Assembly (NCBI GenBank): GCA_020740775.1
Contig: JAHEWK010000005.1
Coordinates: 620,001-684,000, forward strand
Source: Ilyonectria destructans
Lineage: Eukaryota > Ascomycota > Sordariomycetes > Hypocreales > Nectriaceae
Direction of reading: 5' to 3'
DNA length: 64,000 nt
Below the pieces are notes generated by a model. That model was not told the DNA's origin and made no database searches. It saw nothing but the letters and a program-made list of their open reading frames with translations. Numbering within the stretch: the stretch's first letter is position 1; each line of letters starts with the position of its first letter. This document shows, piece after piece, positions 31,440 through 42,326 of this stretch. The position numbers and the translations under genes were made by a program.

Positions 31440-32480
31440 TGGAACTGAAGAGAGACCATATTTAGTAATTGGATGTGAATGCCAGTGCAGAGGAAAATTG
31501 CTGCGACTGACCATGATGAAAAATAGTATTTGGGCCTTGGGATTCCAATTATTGTTTGGACCCCATTAAAGAGTGGAAGAAAGAAAACGAAGAATCCGCA
31601 AGTGCGCGTAGTGAAGGGGAAACAGGATGCAAGGAGCAGCAGCGAGGAATCACGCTGCAGAGAGGCCATAGTTGTATAGCACGCCCTGCCATACGAAAAG
31701 AAATACAACTTCACATGGCTAGCCCCCAAAAGGAAGGACGGCTGGGAGATTTGCCGGTAATCGGGCCTTGCATACGATGATAATCTGCAGTACCGTGAAA
31801 CATTAGCGACTTTGGACACGCGCCACCCGGCGCTCAAAATAGAGGACGGAAGTGCCGAAGTGGCTTTTCAACTGCAGGTCTTTAATAAAAGGATGGTATT
31901 TTGAGGCACAAAAGTCCCATCTGCGTGAATAATGCAGCCAATTTCAGTGTGATTCCGATTTTTTTGCTCGTATGTCTCCGGACCCCAACATAGTCGTGAG
32001 GGCTGCATCATACTAGAAGGATTCGGAGCCAATAACACTGCGTTATCGCGTCTTTGTCATTCTTCAGGGCCGATAATAATTGCCGCTAATATTCAGCTGG
32101 CCGGGATGGCGACCTGAGTCAGCCTTCCATCGCGCGTGGGGATTCTGGAAGGATCAAATGCACGGATTTCTACTCGTCTTTGTCTCATTTCCCACCCGCT
32201 TACGGCTTGTTTCGAGTGCGTCAGTGGATGTTCAGCTCGGGCTCCCGACGGGTCACGGCAGCTAGGCGAAACCTAGTTACCGAGGACATCCTTGTCAAAT
32301 GCAGGTCCCTTTTCAACGGCGGCCGCCGGCAGTCGATTGTCGCGCGAGTCGATAGGGCCCTTCGAATGCCGTACAATACATATGAAGCCCTTCCTAGGAC
32401 TCGCTTTGAGTGGACTCGACAGGCAGTTGCAGCGTCTGATTTCCTTCTTCAGTCTCTCTTTTTTCCTTGCAAAACACCGT
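31440..32480. other. Divergent intergenic region
   Basis: About 1 kb between the secreted-protein gene and the mucin-like gene, transcribed away from each other. No other gene recognised. Confidence 0.5.
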
Positions 32481-32486
32481 TAAGTC

Positions 32487-35400
32487 ATGGAGTTGAAGGG
32501 TCTTGGCTTAGCAGCCCTCTGGGTGCTGGCTTACACTCCCTCTATTATTGCTCACTGCGGATATGGCGAGGTTTGGTGCGATGGCAAATGCATCTCGAAA
32601 GCTGACGGCAGCCAATGCTGTACGAGTATTTGTGGACAAAAGCAGAAAGTGTGCCCGGCAGGTAAGCCATTTGTGTACTTGTTGAAGCTTTGAGTCAATT
32701 GAACTAACGGAACTAATAGGAACAATTTGCTGCGGGGCCAAATGCTGCCCAAAGGGTTCTTCAGACACTTCTAGTGTACTTGTTTCTACTTCCCTGACGA
32801 GTTCAGGAGAGGCCCTTTCAGGCACATCTGTTTCAATTGGAGGTGTTTCTCAGGAGGGCTCGACACAATATCCTACGGGGGCCACCACTGATACCACTGG
32901 CGCTGGTTCGGCCCAGACTTCAGTAGAGGCTTCGACCAACACTGTCTCTGGGTCTCCATCAGATACCACTCCAGGGACCTGGGAAACAACCCCTGGAACC
33001 GGGGCGAACACCAACACTGGGGATTCCACAAATACTCCGGGTGGGGATTCGACCGATACTGCGTCCGGAGCTTCCACGGACATTGCTTCTGGAACTCAGA
33101 CGGATATCGGTTCTGGGACTTTGACTAATAGCGCCTCTGGAGCCTCGACAGCCACTGGCTCCGAGGGTTCGTCGAACACCACCCCCGGAGGTCCTGGCGA
33201 GACTACCCCCGGAGGCACTGGTGAGACTAATACCGTTGACACTTCGGCCAACACTGAGTCCGGAGCATCAAACACTGCCTCCGGGGCATCGACGGCCACT
33301 GGCTCTGCAGATGCTACCAACACCGAGCCTGGCTCTAGTGCCACTAACACTGAGTCTGGGGCTACGAACACTCCTGGTGGAGATTCAACCAACACTGAGT
33401 CTGATGCTACCAGTACTGCCCCTGGTGATGCAACAAACACCGAGTCTGGTGCCACTGCCACTGGCACCGGGGACTCTTCCAACACCGAGTCTGGTGCAAC
33501 CAACACTGAGACTGGTGCCACGAACACTCCTGGCGGAGATTCCACCAACACTCAATCCGGAGCTACCAGCACTGCCACCGGAGATTTGACCAACACTGAA
33601 TCTGGTGCCACTAATACCGAGTCTGGTGCAACCAACACTCGTAGCGGAGATTCAACCAACACCGAGTCTGATGCCACAAACACTGCCTCTGGAGCATCTA
33701 CCGACGTCTCTACCACGGGAGGCTCTGGTGAGACCACCAATTCAGTCCCCACCCAGACTGCCAACACAGAGTCTACCGAAACTACCAACTCAGCCTCCAC
33801 TGAGACTACTACTGGGGACTCGACTAGCACTGGCACAGAGGGTGGAAGCGGCGGCAGCACCAACACAGACACAATCCCCGGAGGCGGTCCCACATCTACC
33901 GGCTTCATAACAACCTCGGCCGGTGATTCTGCTACTACTGGTGTCATCACAACCACCGCTGCTCCCACCGACGTTTTTACATGGACTCGTTCTGATGGAA
34001 CAGAGGTCACTTTCACGTCCACCTGGGCCATTATCGATGGAACGGACACGGTTGATCTTCCTTCAGTCACAGCCACCACGACCATCACCACAGACGGCAT
34101 CGAGTTCACACTGTTCCCGAGTCCTACTTCTGCACCCACCCAAGGTGGCGATGATGGCGATAACCCGCTCATCCCTTGCATCATCCCACCGATCCCGATC
34201 TGCATCCCCTGTGTCTTCGGTTTCTGCTTCCCGCCCATCATCTCCACACCGCCTCCTATCCCCCCGCCCGGCGGCGGCGACCCTGATGAGAATACCACGA
34301 GCGGATGCAGGACTTCTACCGTCACTGACAAGCTCGTCTCATGTACTACGGTTGATGGAACTTCGGTTTCCTGTACTACGCAGCCAGCTTCGACAGTGGT
34401 GGAATGCTCTGCCGTTCCCGTCACGTCGACAACGGTCGCTGGCTGTCCGCTCCCCACGGGCTCCGAGGACGACGGCTCGAATGACGACGGATGTGATCCA
34501 GCAAGCCAGGTTCAGTGCGATGATCAATCCTGCAAGGGCAAAATCGCACCGTCCCCAGCCCCCTCGCCTGGACCGCAGTGCTTTGCCGCTGGAGTTATGG
34601 GCTGCGGCTGCACGCCTTCGGACGACACGCCCCGATTGTGTCCTCCATCATCCATCCTCCCGTGTGATTCTGACTGCAACGCCGCAGATGGCGTCTGCCA
34701 AGGCAAATGGGAGAGCTGCACGTGTGGTGGTGCTACTTCCACGAGTATCGCGAGCACCTCAACTGTTGCTACTACCACGACTTCTGTCCCGCCTTCAACG
34801 ACTTCCAAGCCTGCCTGCCCCACAAACCAATCTTGTGATGACTGCTCCGGTGAGGTGACAGACGGGAACGCAACCTGCCGAGGAGGCGACTTCGACGGCT
34901 GTACCTGCACGCCCAACGCCAACACTCCCGGCTTCGAGTGCGGCGAAGAGAAGTCGTGTGAGCTCAATGACTGCAATGGCGCCTTCGCCGATGGAGAGGC
35001 AACCTGCACCAACGCCTTCAAGGGCTGCAAATGTCTCCCCAGCACCGACACGCCGGGCTTTGAGTGTGGAACTGCCCAGTCGTGCCAGAACAACGGCTGC
35101 AATGGCCGCGGTGACGGTGCTGGCGGCGCCAAGTGCCAGGACGCCTTCAAGGGATGTGACTGTCTCCCAGACACGTCTACGCCTGGATTCTGCGGCACTC
35201 TGGGTCCATGTTCCTTCAGCGCTTGCCAAGGAATCGCCGTCGAGGGCCAGACGCTCGGCGTGTGCCAGGCGGATGCGCACAAGGGATGTACCTGCGTGCT
35301 TCCCGTGACGCCGACGACGACGTCCAGTGCACCGGAACCGCCTCAGCCAACAGGCGATCCCTGGATGCTCCGTCTATGGGGCGATCAACAGTGCACAGCA

Positions 35401-35667
35401 AACACGCTGCCGTTCATGCAAAACGTCGGCCAAGGTCCCAGCAACTGCATCCAGACATTTGGCGAATTCCGGTCGTGGTGCGCGCCGCAGAATGAGTGGC
35501 CGGACTCGCTCATGGTGTATTTCTATGACACTGAGGACTGTACCGGCTTCCGCACTTCGCTCGATCCTACCGATGTTGGTTGTCCTGGAGAGATCCAGGC
35601 GTGGGCTGGATGTTATGAGGATGATAATTTGAAGTCATACCAAGTTGTACCGAATGAGAGATTGTAG
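32487..35667 (+). CDS. Mucin-like, cysteine-rich cell-surface protein
   Basis: Exons 32487-32661 and 32720-35667 give 1040 residues. A signal peptide (to about IIAHC) is followed by a cysteine-knot-like module with about twelve Cys across the intron. Next comes a long Ser/Thr/Asn/Gly repeat region (about 80-500), with units of about 12 residues such as TNTESGATNTPGGDS, which should be heavily O-glycosylated. After a Pro/Cys segment (IPPIPICIPCVFGFCFPP) lie about five modules of roughly 40 residues sharing the pattern C..C..GxAxCxxAFKGCxCLPxTxTPGF. It ends with a Trp-rich, Cys-paired domain from about WMLRLWGDQQC. No GPI signal is seen. Likely an adhesin or wall glycoprotein. Confidence 0.85.
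32860..33880. repeat. Coding minisatellite of the mucin-like gene
   Basis: Degenerate units of about 36-39 bases carrying AACACTGAGTCTGGTGC and GGAGATTCAACCAACAC recur about 25 times. Units vary in length by codons and the frame is kept, so length variation between strains is expected. Confidence 0.75.
34800..35310 (+). repeat. Tandem Cys-module region of the mucin-like gene
   Basis: At least four coding modules of about 120 bases repeat the pattern C-N-G ... C ... AFKGC-x-CLP-x-T-x-TPGF. The best matches are the units around AFKGCKCLPSTDTPGFECG and AFKGCDCLPDTSTPGFCG. Confidence 0.75.
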
Positions 35668-35845
35668 TCTGATGTTGGCAGGACTATATCTGAGATGTGT
35701 AATTAGAGCAGATAGTAAAGAAATGCGTAAAGAACTGTACATTTATTACAATTTGCACTCTTAGATTAGTGACAAATCAAAATCTCATCGCTAATAACAT
35801 CAGGCTTCGATATTAGGTCCCAGGCAAATAATCTGATCATCGCAA

Positions 35846-36385
35846 TCAAGACCGAAGATACTCAATCACACTCTTACCCCACCGGACCGCACTCTTGTAT
35901 TTGAACATGCCGGGCGCATTGCCCGTTTGCAGTCCATCAATCGCGTCAGCAAGTGCAGGCCCATTTCCCCCCGCCTTTACTTCGCTGATTGGATATAGAT
36001 AGGTTTTAAAGCAGAAAAGGATAAACTTTGATTTCGGAAGACGAGTGAGAGACTGGAGCTCGACCCAAAGGTGCGCCTATAATTCGAGATGTTAGTATTC
36101 ATGCGATGTCACGTTAAAGGCACCATAGGGGGATTTAAGTCCTTCCCGGGGCATTGAGTTTATCTTCTCAACACTGACCTGTGTATGATCTATATCCTCA
36201 TCTGCCACAAAGTCGTCGCCTTCTTTAATGTGGTTTCCAGAAGTATTAATCAGGTCTCCGTGTGTTTGGGCAACCGACTAAGAAGTATTAGCAAGACGAC
36301 TCGTTTGTAATGAACGCCTTTCTGTCTGGTTACTCACATTCATGCGACTGACACTTTTTCCGAGTTCCAACTTGCGAAAAATCAC
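35846..36385 (-). pseudogene. DUF3445 (haem-dependent N-demethylase-like), 3' remnant
   Basis: Three exon pieces in phase 0 are readable: the end of one exon (36338 upward; KLELGKSVSRMN), 36179-36277 (HGDLINTSGNHIKEGDDF) and 35846-36076 (WVELQSLTRLPKS, FKTYLYPISEV, GLQTGNAPGMF, stop TGA). The Arg/Glu-x-Gln-x-L-x-RLP block and the NAPGM ending match the DUF3445 family, whose characterised relatives include a haem-dependent oxidative N-demethylase. Upstream, a run of five T breaks the frame just before RKLEL. The sequence then meets an inverted copy of itself, so the N-terminal two thirds is lost. Splice sites are still good, so decay looks recent. Confidence 0.72.
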
Positions 36386-36457
36386 GCTCCAGTACCAGCA
36401 TATGATAAGATTACCCCGAGTATAGAACGCTTTTTTCGCAAGTTGGAACTCGGAAAA
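36356..36457. repeat. Perfect 26-base inverted repeat with 50-base spacer
   Basis: 36356-36381 and 36432-36457 are exact reverse complements (core CGAGTTCCAACTTGCGAAAA) with 50 bases between. The left arm is DUF3445 coding sequence (minus strand, RKLELGK); the right arm is its inverted copy. A transcript would fold into a strong hairpin. It marks the point where the DUF3445 remnant stops. Confidence 0.9.
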
Positions 36458-36948
36458 TACCTTTTAGATCGTGGCCTAACTTGTTCGATGGGTCAAACCC
36501 AATAGGAGAGCAGCACACAAAAGCCGGACACACATGAAGGCTAGCAACCAAATGAGGAGCAGAACCTTCATTTGACGGGTGGTTTGCACAAGTCACCACA
36601 GGAAGCAAACAAATGTGAAGAACTGTTGCTTAGCTTGGAGACATTCATTCAACCCACTGTAATATTCTCGCCTCACCGCTGACCGCCTATAACCCCTCCA
36701 TCACAACTATCAAGGGCTGCTTCTGTATTTTACTGGGCATGCTTAACAATCGGGGCCCAATAGGCCGACGGGTACCCGTACAGCTTAGAGCAGCAAGAGC
36801 TCAGCTCTAGAAACAGAAATGGATTTTGTTGTACTTGAGTTTCCCCTCCGAGTTAATTAGTATTGAAAAAATAACTAGTAACGAGTAGTCAAAGGAAGAG
36901 ATTCAGCCTCTTATCCACGATATTCAGGGCGAGTGTGGGTGATTGTCA

Positions 36949-37578
36949 CTACGCCAAGACCTTCAGCACCAACATCCTAGCCTTGACTCCAGCTCCAGGT
37001 CGATAGTCATCGACGTCGTCATTCACAATTCGTGCCTTCCCTTCCTCAGCCAAAGCTGTTGCCTTCGCCTTGTACCCACCGCTTTCCCAGTAAGTATCGC
37101 GAACTGTTGCAACAACAAACCCGTCTACCTTGGTGATCCGAACAAACTCATCAAGGGCCTCCGGGCCAACATGGCCTCCCGTTAATGTGCCAACACAAAC
37201 CACCACGTCATAGGAGCTGTCCCTTTGAGAAAGACGCTGGGACAAGTCGGCTTCTTCCAGCGATCGATACACTTCTGTTTTGCGAGCGATTTCAAGCATT
37301 CCAGGACTCAGGTCCAGTCCATCGATCTTCTTGGCGCCCAACTTGTATAGGTGAGTACCGACAAGGCCGGTGCCGCATCCGGCATCTAGTATTTCAATGT
37401 TTTCATCAATACTTGGTGAGTTCAAGCATTTAATGACATATGCGCTGGCAACGGCGGGGGCGACATAGTTGTGGGTATCCCCAGTCATTTCCTTTTCGTA
37501 GCTCGCCGCCCAGTCATCGTACAGTGAACGTGCGTCGGCAACGCTCGAGAGAGATTGAGTTTTATCGAAGTGAGACAT
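36949..37578 (-). CDS. Class I SAM-dependent methyltransferase
   Basis: Single exon of 209 residues. The SAM-binding motif I is ILDAGCGTG (about 63-71), followed by the acidic GLDLSPGMLEIA. Motif IV-like VVVCVGTLTGGHV and the GFVVATVRDTYWES strand follow. The DWAASYEKEM start and the length match the small Williams-Beuren-region (METTL27-like) methyltransferases common in animals and fungi. The substrate is unknown and the protein is cytosolic. It is complete. Confidence 0.87.
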   Translation of the reverse strand: MSHFDKTQSLSSVADARSLYDDWAASYEKEMTGDTHNYVAPAVASAYVIKCLNSPSIDENIEILDAGCGTGLVGTHLYKLGAKKIDGLDLSPGMLEIARKTEVYRSLEEADLSQRLSQRDSSYDVVVCVGTLTGGHVGPEALDEFVRITKVDGFVVATVRDTYWESGGYKAKATALAEEGKARIVNDDVDDYRPGAGVKARMLVLKVLA

Positions 37579-37584
37579 GGCAGC

Positions 37585-38985
37585 CGAAATGGGAAGCCCG
37601 ATATGATTAGGATAGTAAAATGATTCATGGAGAACGGAAATACTGGTGTCTTAAGGAGATTCAATAGAGCAAGCTAATATCCCTCACTTCCCCGCGCTTG
37701 AAATGGCTATGACGTCAAATTCGGTTGCTGTGCATGACTAAATACTCACGTGGACAGGTTCTCCAAGAATCCCGAACGTCTTTGACTCTAACATCAACCA
37801 AGAAATTACTATTGCACTTCCCTGTGATTAGGACGATGATGTGCATTCGGCTCCTGCACTCAGGCTAATCGCGTGACCAGGAGGGGCCGGGTGAGCTTCG
37901 CCGGGGGGGGGGGGGGGGGGGGGGCCGTAAAGGATGCAGTTATAGAGGGAAATTGCAACAGCTGGTGCCAGAAATATAGCTAGCAAATAGGTAATTTAAG
38001 CTGGAGATGAATACCATCATAGCTTAAAGGAACAAAATTAAACAAACCGCATCACAATGCATCCTCCGTATGCTCACGGATGTGGCACGGCCCATGCTAG
38101 TGCGGTTCCTGAAGATTTACTGACTCGGAGGATCTGTGTCAGTCCTGAGCACTAGAGCCCGGGGGGGAAGGCGGCCGTTTAGTTTGACGTTAAAATGATT
38201 TCTTGCAGCTAGTTATGTTAGCCTCCTTTGACGATCAGGGCACGCGGCACTTCTTGCAGTCAATGGTGGCGATCTCTGGCGCACGGTCAACGCGTTCCTT
38301 AGCGGGTGATGCCATGGTATCAAAACTAAAGCCGAGGTCAAATGGTTATGCAGATTATCTCGTTGTAGGGTCAAAACATAGCACATTGGTCGGTGTAATT
38401 TTAAACTGATGTCTGCTGGGGACTTGGTAGACTTCAAGCGAGTGGCCGGCAAGATATTTAATTCCAGCCCAAGTTAGTCACAGCAATGCGCATAGGAAAT
38501 GTCGCATTAGTTGATAGAGAAAATATAGATCATCTACCTCGATCTATAACTTTCTTTTGTCAGTAAACTTTAATCTCTTACGCTTAATCAAGGCGCAGAA
38601 TGCCAGCGCAATAAGAGGACGGTCTGAGCCCAAACAGCCTGCACACGGAATACTGTTCCAGCCCCGAGCAGACTGTTCGGAGAAGCATAGAACGACCTAG
38701 TACCAACACGGACAAGCTAGATGGCATCACTAACGCTCAATTCACCGCTACTCTAGGTCCTCAGCAACGAATTGCAGGGGGATTGCGGGGAATCCTGGCC
38801 GAGTGTACTCGAGCACCACGGTTGCACTTGGGACAGTGTAATGGATTGAGATGTATTAAGTGTTCAGGTTGAATATATACGTGAATGACAAAGCTAGTTA
38901 TAGCGGCCCAGCCAGCATTAAGTATCCAACGTGTAATCTGGACTTCTCAACCTGAACATACCCTATCCAGCACTTCAAGAGATCA
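37585..38985. other. Intergenic region with a 22-G homopolymer
   Basis: About 1.4 kb without a recognised gene. A run of 22 consecutive G (37903-37924) follows the methyltransferase promoter; such a run can form a quadruplex and is also a common assembly weak point. A second, shorter G run occurs near 38161. Confidence 0.6.
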
Positions 38986-38992
38986 CTCAGCC

Positions 38993-39727
38993 TTAGATGG
39001 TAAGACCGGTGAGGACAGTGGCAACAGGGGTCAAGATACCACCCAGGATGCTGCCGTCAAAGGACTCCAGAACAGGGGAGAGGGTGTTGATAAGGCCAGG
39101 AATGATGCCGCCGACCAGGCCGGTGACAAGAAGCAGCAGGCTGGAGACGGTGCTCAAGACAGTGCTCACGATGACGGTGATCACCGGGCCAAGGCCCAGA
39201 ACGCTAACAACTTCCTCGACGATAGTAACAATCTCCTTGACCAAGACGATGACAAGGTTGAGGACGTTGTTGACGTCAGTCTGGTCGATGTGGAGGCCAA
39301 CAACGCCAGTGAGCGAGCCAACGGCGGCGGTGAGGATGTCGTTCACGGCGGACAGGTGCTTGGAGACCTCGGTGATGGCAACAACCTTCTTGATCTCGTT
39401 GGTGTTGACCTTGGAAACAATGACCTCTGCCAAGTTATGTCAGTAAGAAGCAATAGTCTACGAACTTGGGATTGGCATACTAATGGCGGAGGTTTGGGTC
39501 TTGACGTCCGACACGACGACGGTCAGAGTGTTGACCAGACCAGCAGCGTTTGTGACATCCGGAACTGCAACGCCACGGGTGACCTTGCCAACGACTCCCT
39601 CCACGGTAGGGACAACTCCCTCAACGGTAGGGACGACTCCCTTCACGGTAGGGACGACAGTGTTGAGGAGGGGGGCGGCAAAAGCCGAGGAGGCCAGAGC
39701 GGCAACGGAGAAGAGGCTGAACTTCAT
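38993..39727 (-). CDS. Small secreted surface protein with VPTVEG repeats
   Basis: Exons 39481-39727 and 38993-39426, joined through a split Lys codon, give 226 residues. The signal peptide is MKFSLFSVAALASSAFA. Right after cleavage come three copies of an eight-residue unit (GVVPTVEG), encoded by 24-base tandem repeats. The rest is rich in Val, Leu and Ile with almost no Cys or aromatics: an amphipathic helical stretch, then a very hydrophobic C-terminus. It recalls fungal hydrophobic-surface-binding or wall-associated proteins, but a family call is not safe. It is probably abundant at the surface, judging from its strongly biased codons. Confidence 0.78.
39592..39663. repeat. 24-base coding tandem repeat (VPTVEG)
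   Basis: Three units of the type CTCAACGGTAGGGACGACTC in a row encode the GVVPTVEG octapeptide near the N-terminus of the small surface protein. Confidence 0.8.
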
Positions 39728-39829
39728 TTTGAAGGATTGAAAAAAGAGTGACTTGGTTGAGTTGGTTAAAAGAGTGACTTGAGTGGAATGATGGTGAAGT
39801 GTGTGAAGAAATGGCATACAGCTGACATC

Positions 39830-42320
39830 TCGAGTTTAAGTACGCGCCGCCAGTTCGCTGCCAGCATCACGAGAGGGTCTCCAAAAGGGGTCGTGGGTGA
39901 CTTTCGGTCAAAGCATGGAGTAGTGTAGCAGTGGTGACAGGTCTCGAGCCGATCGCAATAATAGACTAGTTTGGAGGGATTCCTTTCGTAGCGTTGCTAA
40001 AGATCGACCGGCTGATCCTATTGGTCAGTCCACGCTAGGGTCCATTGAAACATGTCACCTTGCAAGTTCAATGCTACCCTATGACCCGTTATTTCAAAAG
40101 TTACTAGTTGACATGGTTTTAGCTTGGGGTTGGTTTCTTGCAGATCGAAACGCATTGACATAGTGAGTACCGGTCAGTGCCCGGCCGCAGACTTGAGCCC
40201 GTACATAACACCCAACGGCTACACTGACAGTGCAACTAGCGTCAAGTCGCGCTGGGTACCTGGATATCACGGAATTGATTGAGGGTCGAGGAAGCAGACC
40301 GCCTAGCAATGGAAGCAGACCGCCTGGTAACGGAACGAGCCTCCTTACCACTGGACGGACACGGGCTCGAATGGAGTAGCCATCTCAATCTTGGGTTACA
40401 TCCCCGCTCTGGCCGGCCAGTCAGTGACGTCTGACGAGGGTCAAGTAATTCGAAAAGATCGACTTCCCATCTCCCACTGAAACCTTGGTCTCCTTTAGGC
40501 TGGGGGAGGGGTTCCGGAACCCGTTAAGGATCCGTTGGAGATCTATCGCAGGAGACGCCATAAGGCAGGAGTAGACCTGGCACTCAGGCCTACCCCTATT
40601 TCAATTACGGATCACAGGACGACATTAGGCATGCCGTCTGAAATCCCGAGAGTCGGTACATGGACTTCTCATTCTTTGCGCGAAGACATGTACATAGGTA
40701 GTTTGTGTGGTGACTGTAGTTCAATATTTCATGCGAACCACGGTGGCGGTATTGGCACGTTCCAATCAGCCTTGTTAATCTAAGGTCTCAGTTTCGTACT
40801 CTCGACTCGACCTACAGAGCACGGAAACTTAAGATGCCTACGGTTCAAGCATTGATTTCCCAATTGAGAACCAAAGTCCAGAGGAGCAAAAGAACGCGGA
40901 GAAATCCGTTACAATATCGGGCGTAGAGATAAAATAGGAGGTTAAGACTGATGCTGCGACATATTTGCGGGCCTTGGGATCTCACTGAGCCTCTATTGGA
41001 TTACAAAAACAGAATACGATAATAAACGTTGTGACTACTGCAGCCACGCTTGTGATTATAAAAGCATGTGTAGGGTACGTGACGATGCGTCTGATTCTTA
41101 GTCGTATTTAGGAGTGCTCTAAGTCGAGAAACTAGCTAGGCATTATGAAATTCTAATAGCCAAGACGCACCATTCAAAATATTAGCCAGGGTGTGATAGC
41201 AGTTATTAGGCGGAGGGTGGGTGCTGTGCGTGCACCGGGTTTGAGTCTGGTCCGATTGTCAGAAGGGAGACTCGTCGTAAACGGGCATGAATTGCCAACC
41301 AGGGCAGAAGAGCGTTCTTTATCTTAAACAGCGGATAAAAGAAGAGGATTGATATTGGCTATTGATACAGGGTGGCTATGTGTTAAATTGTGGTCCGGGA
41401 GACAAGCCAGCCCCACAGCTAGGGTAAGGGAAAGGGGCTGGGAATCTGCCGACTGTATTTATAGGGGATATTTCCCAAGCTTCTACAATAGAAACCACTG
41501 ATCCTTAGAGACTCTGACCTGATGGTTGTAACGGATGCAGCTGCAGTTGGGCAATCCCTGCTAGCCGCTGTGTTCACAAAGTCATCAATACACACGTAGA
41601 TCAACTAATTAAGAAGGGAAACGAACTAGGAAGCGCATTGCGGGAACACGACACGATAGACGCTCACGTCTGAACCTGAGCCATAAGATTAGTCTTACAT
41701 ACTCGGGTGCTGTGCACCCTACTGCCCTAATTGAAAACGACTGGGTCCAAGCAATCTGAGGATTGCCCCATTCCCTCCATCCTCAGTGTATTATAACAAC
41801 GTTTTACCCCCGCTGCCTTCACACATTACTTTCGCGTGGCGGTCAACAAGAAGTTGTACCACTGCTACATCGCCATTCTCGACCGCATGAAAGAGTGGAG
41901 TCCGCCCTCTATCATCCTAACTATCAATATAGCTAGTCAGAAGAAGGATGAAAGCGCAGTGACATGCTAGTCTATTAAAATGGATCTCGACGCATAGTTC
42001 CTACCCTAGACCTAATGATGTCTTAATCGCGACAAATCAGGCACATCGTGGACCGTCTAATTGCATCTAGAACAAGAAAGAGGGAGACTCAAAGGAAAGA
42101 CATATTGTCACATGTAATATTGGCCTCAGTTACACTACGCATTAGCGGAGTGTTCATTCCACTTTTGCCGTAGCGGTAATGCAACACATGACCTTCTACG
42201 AGAAAATACTTCACTATCCAGAACAATCGCGTATGGGACGTGACGGCATGCACACCTGATCTGATCATAAATTCTTACTCTTACAACTAGTTTCCATCCA
42301 AGCAGTCAAGAACGTGCCAT
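39830..42320. other. Large intergenic region, no gene recognised
   Basis: About 2.5 kb. All frames are short and lack domain signatures. A 24-base near-duplicate, GGAAGCAGACCGCCTAGCAA and its neighbour, occurs near 40290-40335. Base composition is mixed, with AT-rich stretches at 41-42 kb. Decayed elements are possible but none can be named. Confidence 0.5.
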
Positions 42321-42326
42321 GGTAAG

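Noticed and set aside
31430..31837. Open frame extending the secreted protein upstream
   Set aside because: It would bury the clear signal peptide in the interior; an acceptor-like site precedes the chosen ATG.
33552..35282. Long minus-strand frames of 301 and 252 codons
   Set aside because: Shadows of the repetitive mucin-like gene; the repeat keeps several frames open.
38885..39751. 288-codon plus-strand frame rich in Asp and Asn
   Set aside because: Antisense of the small Val-rich surface protein, crossing its intron.
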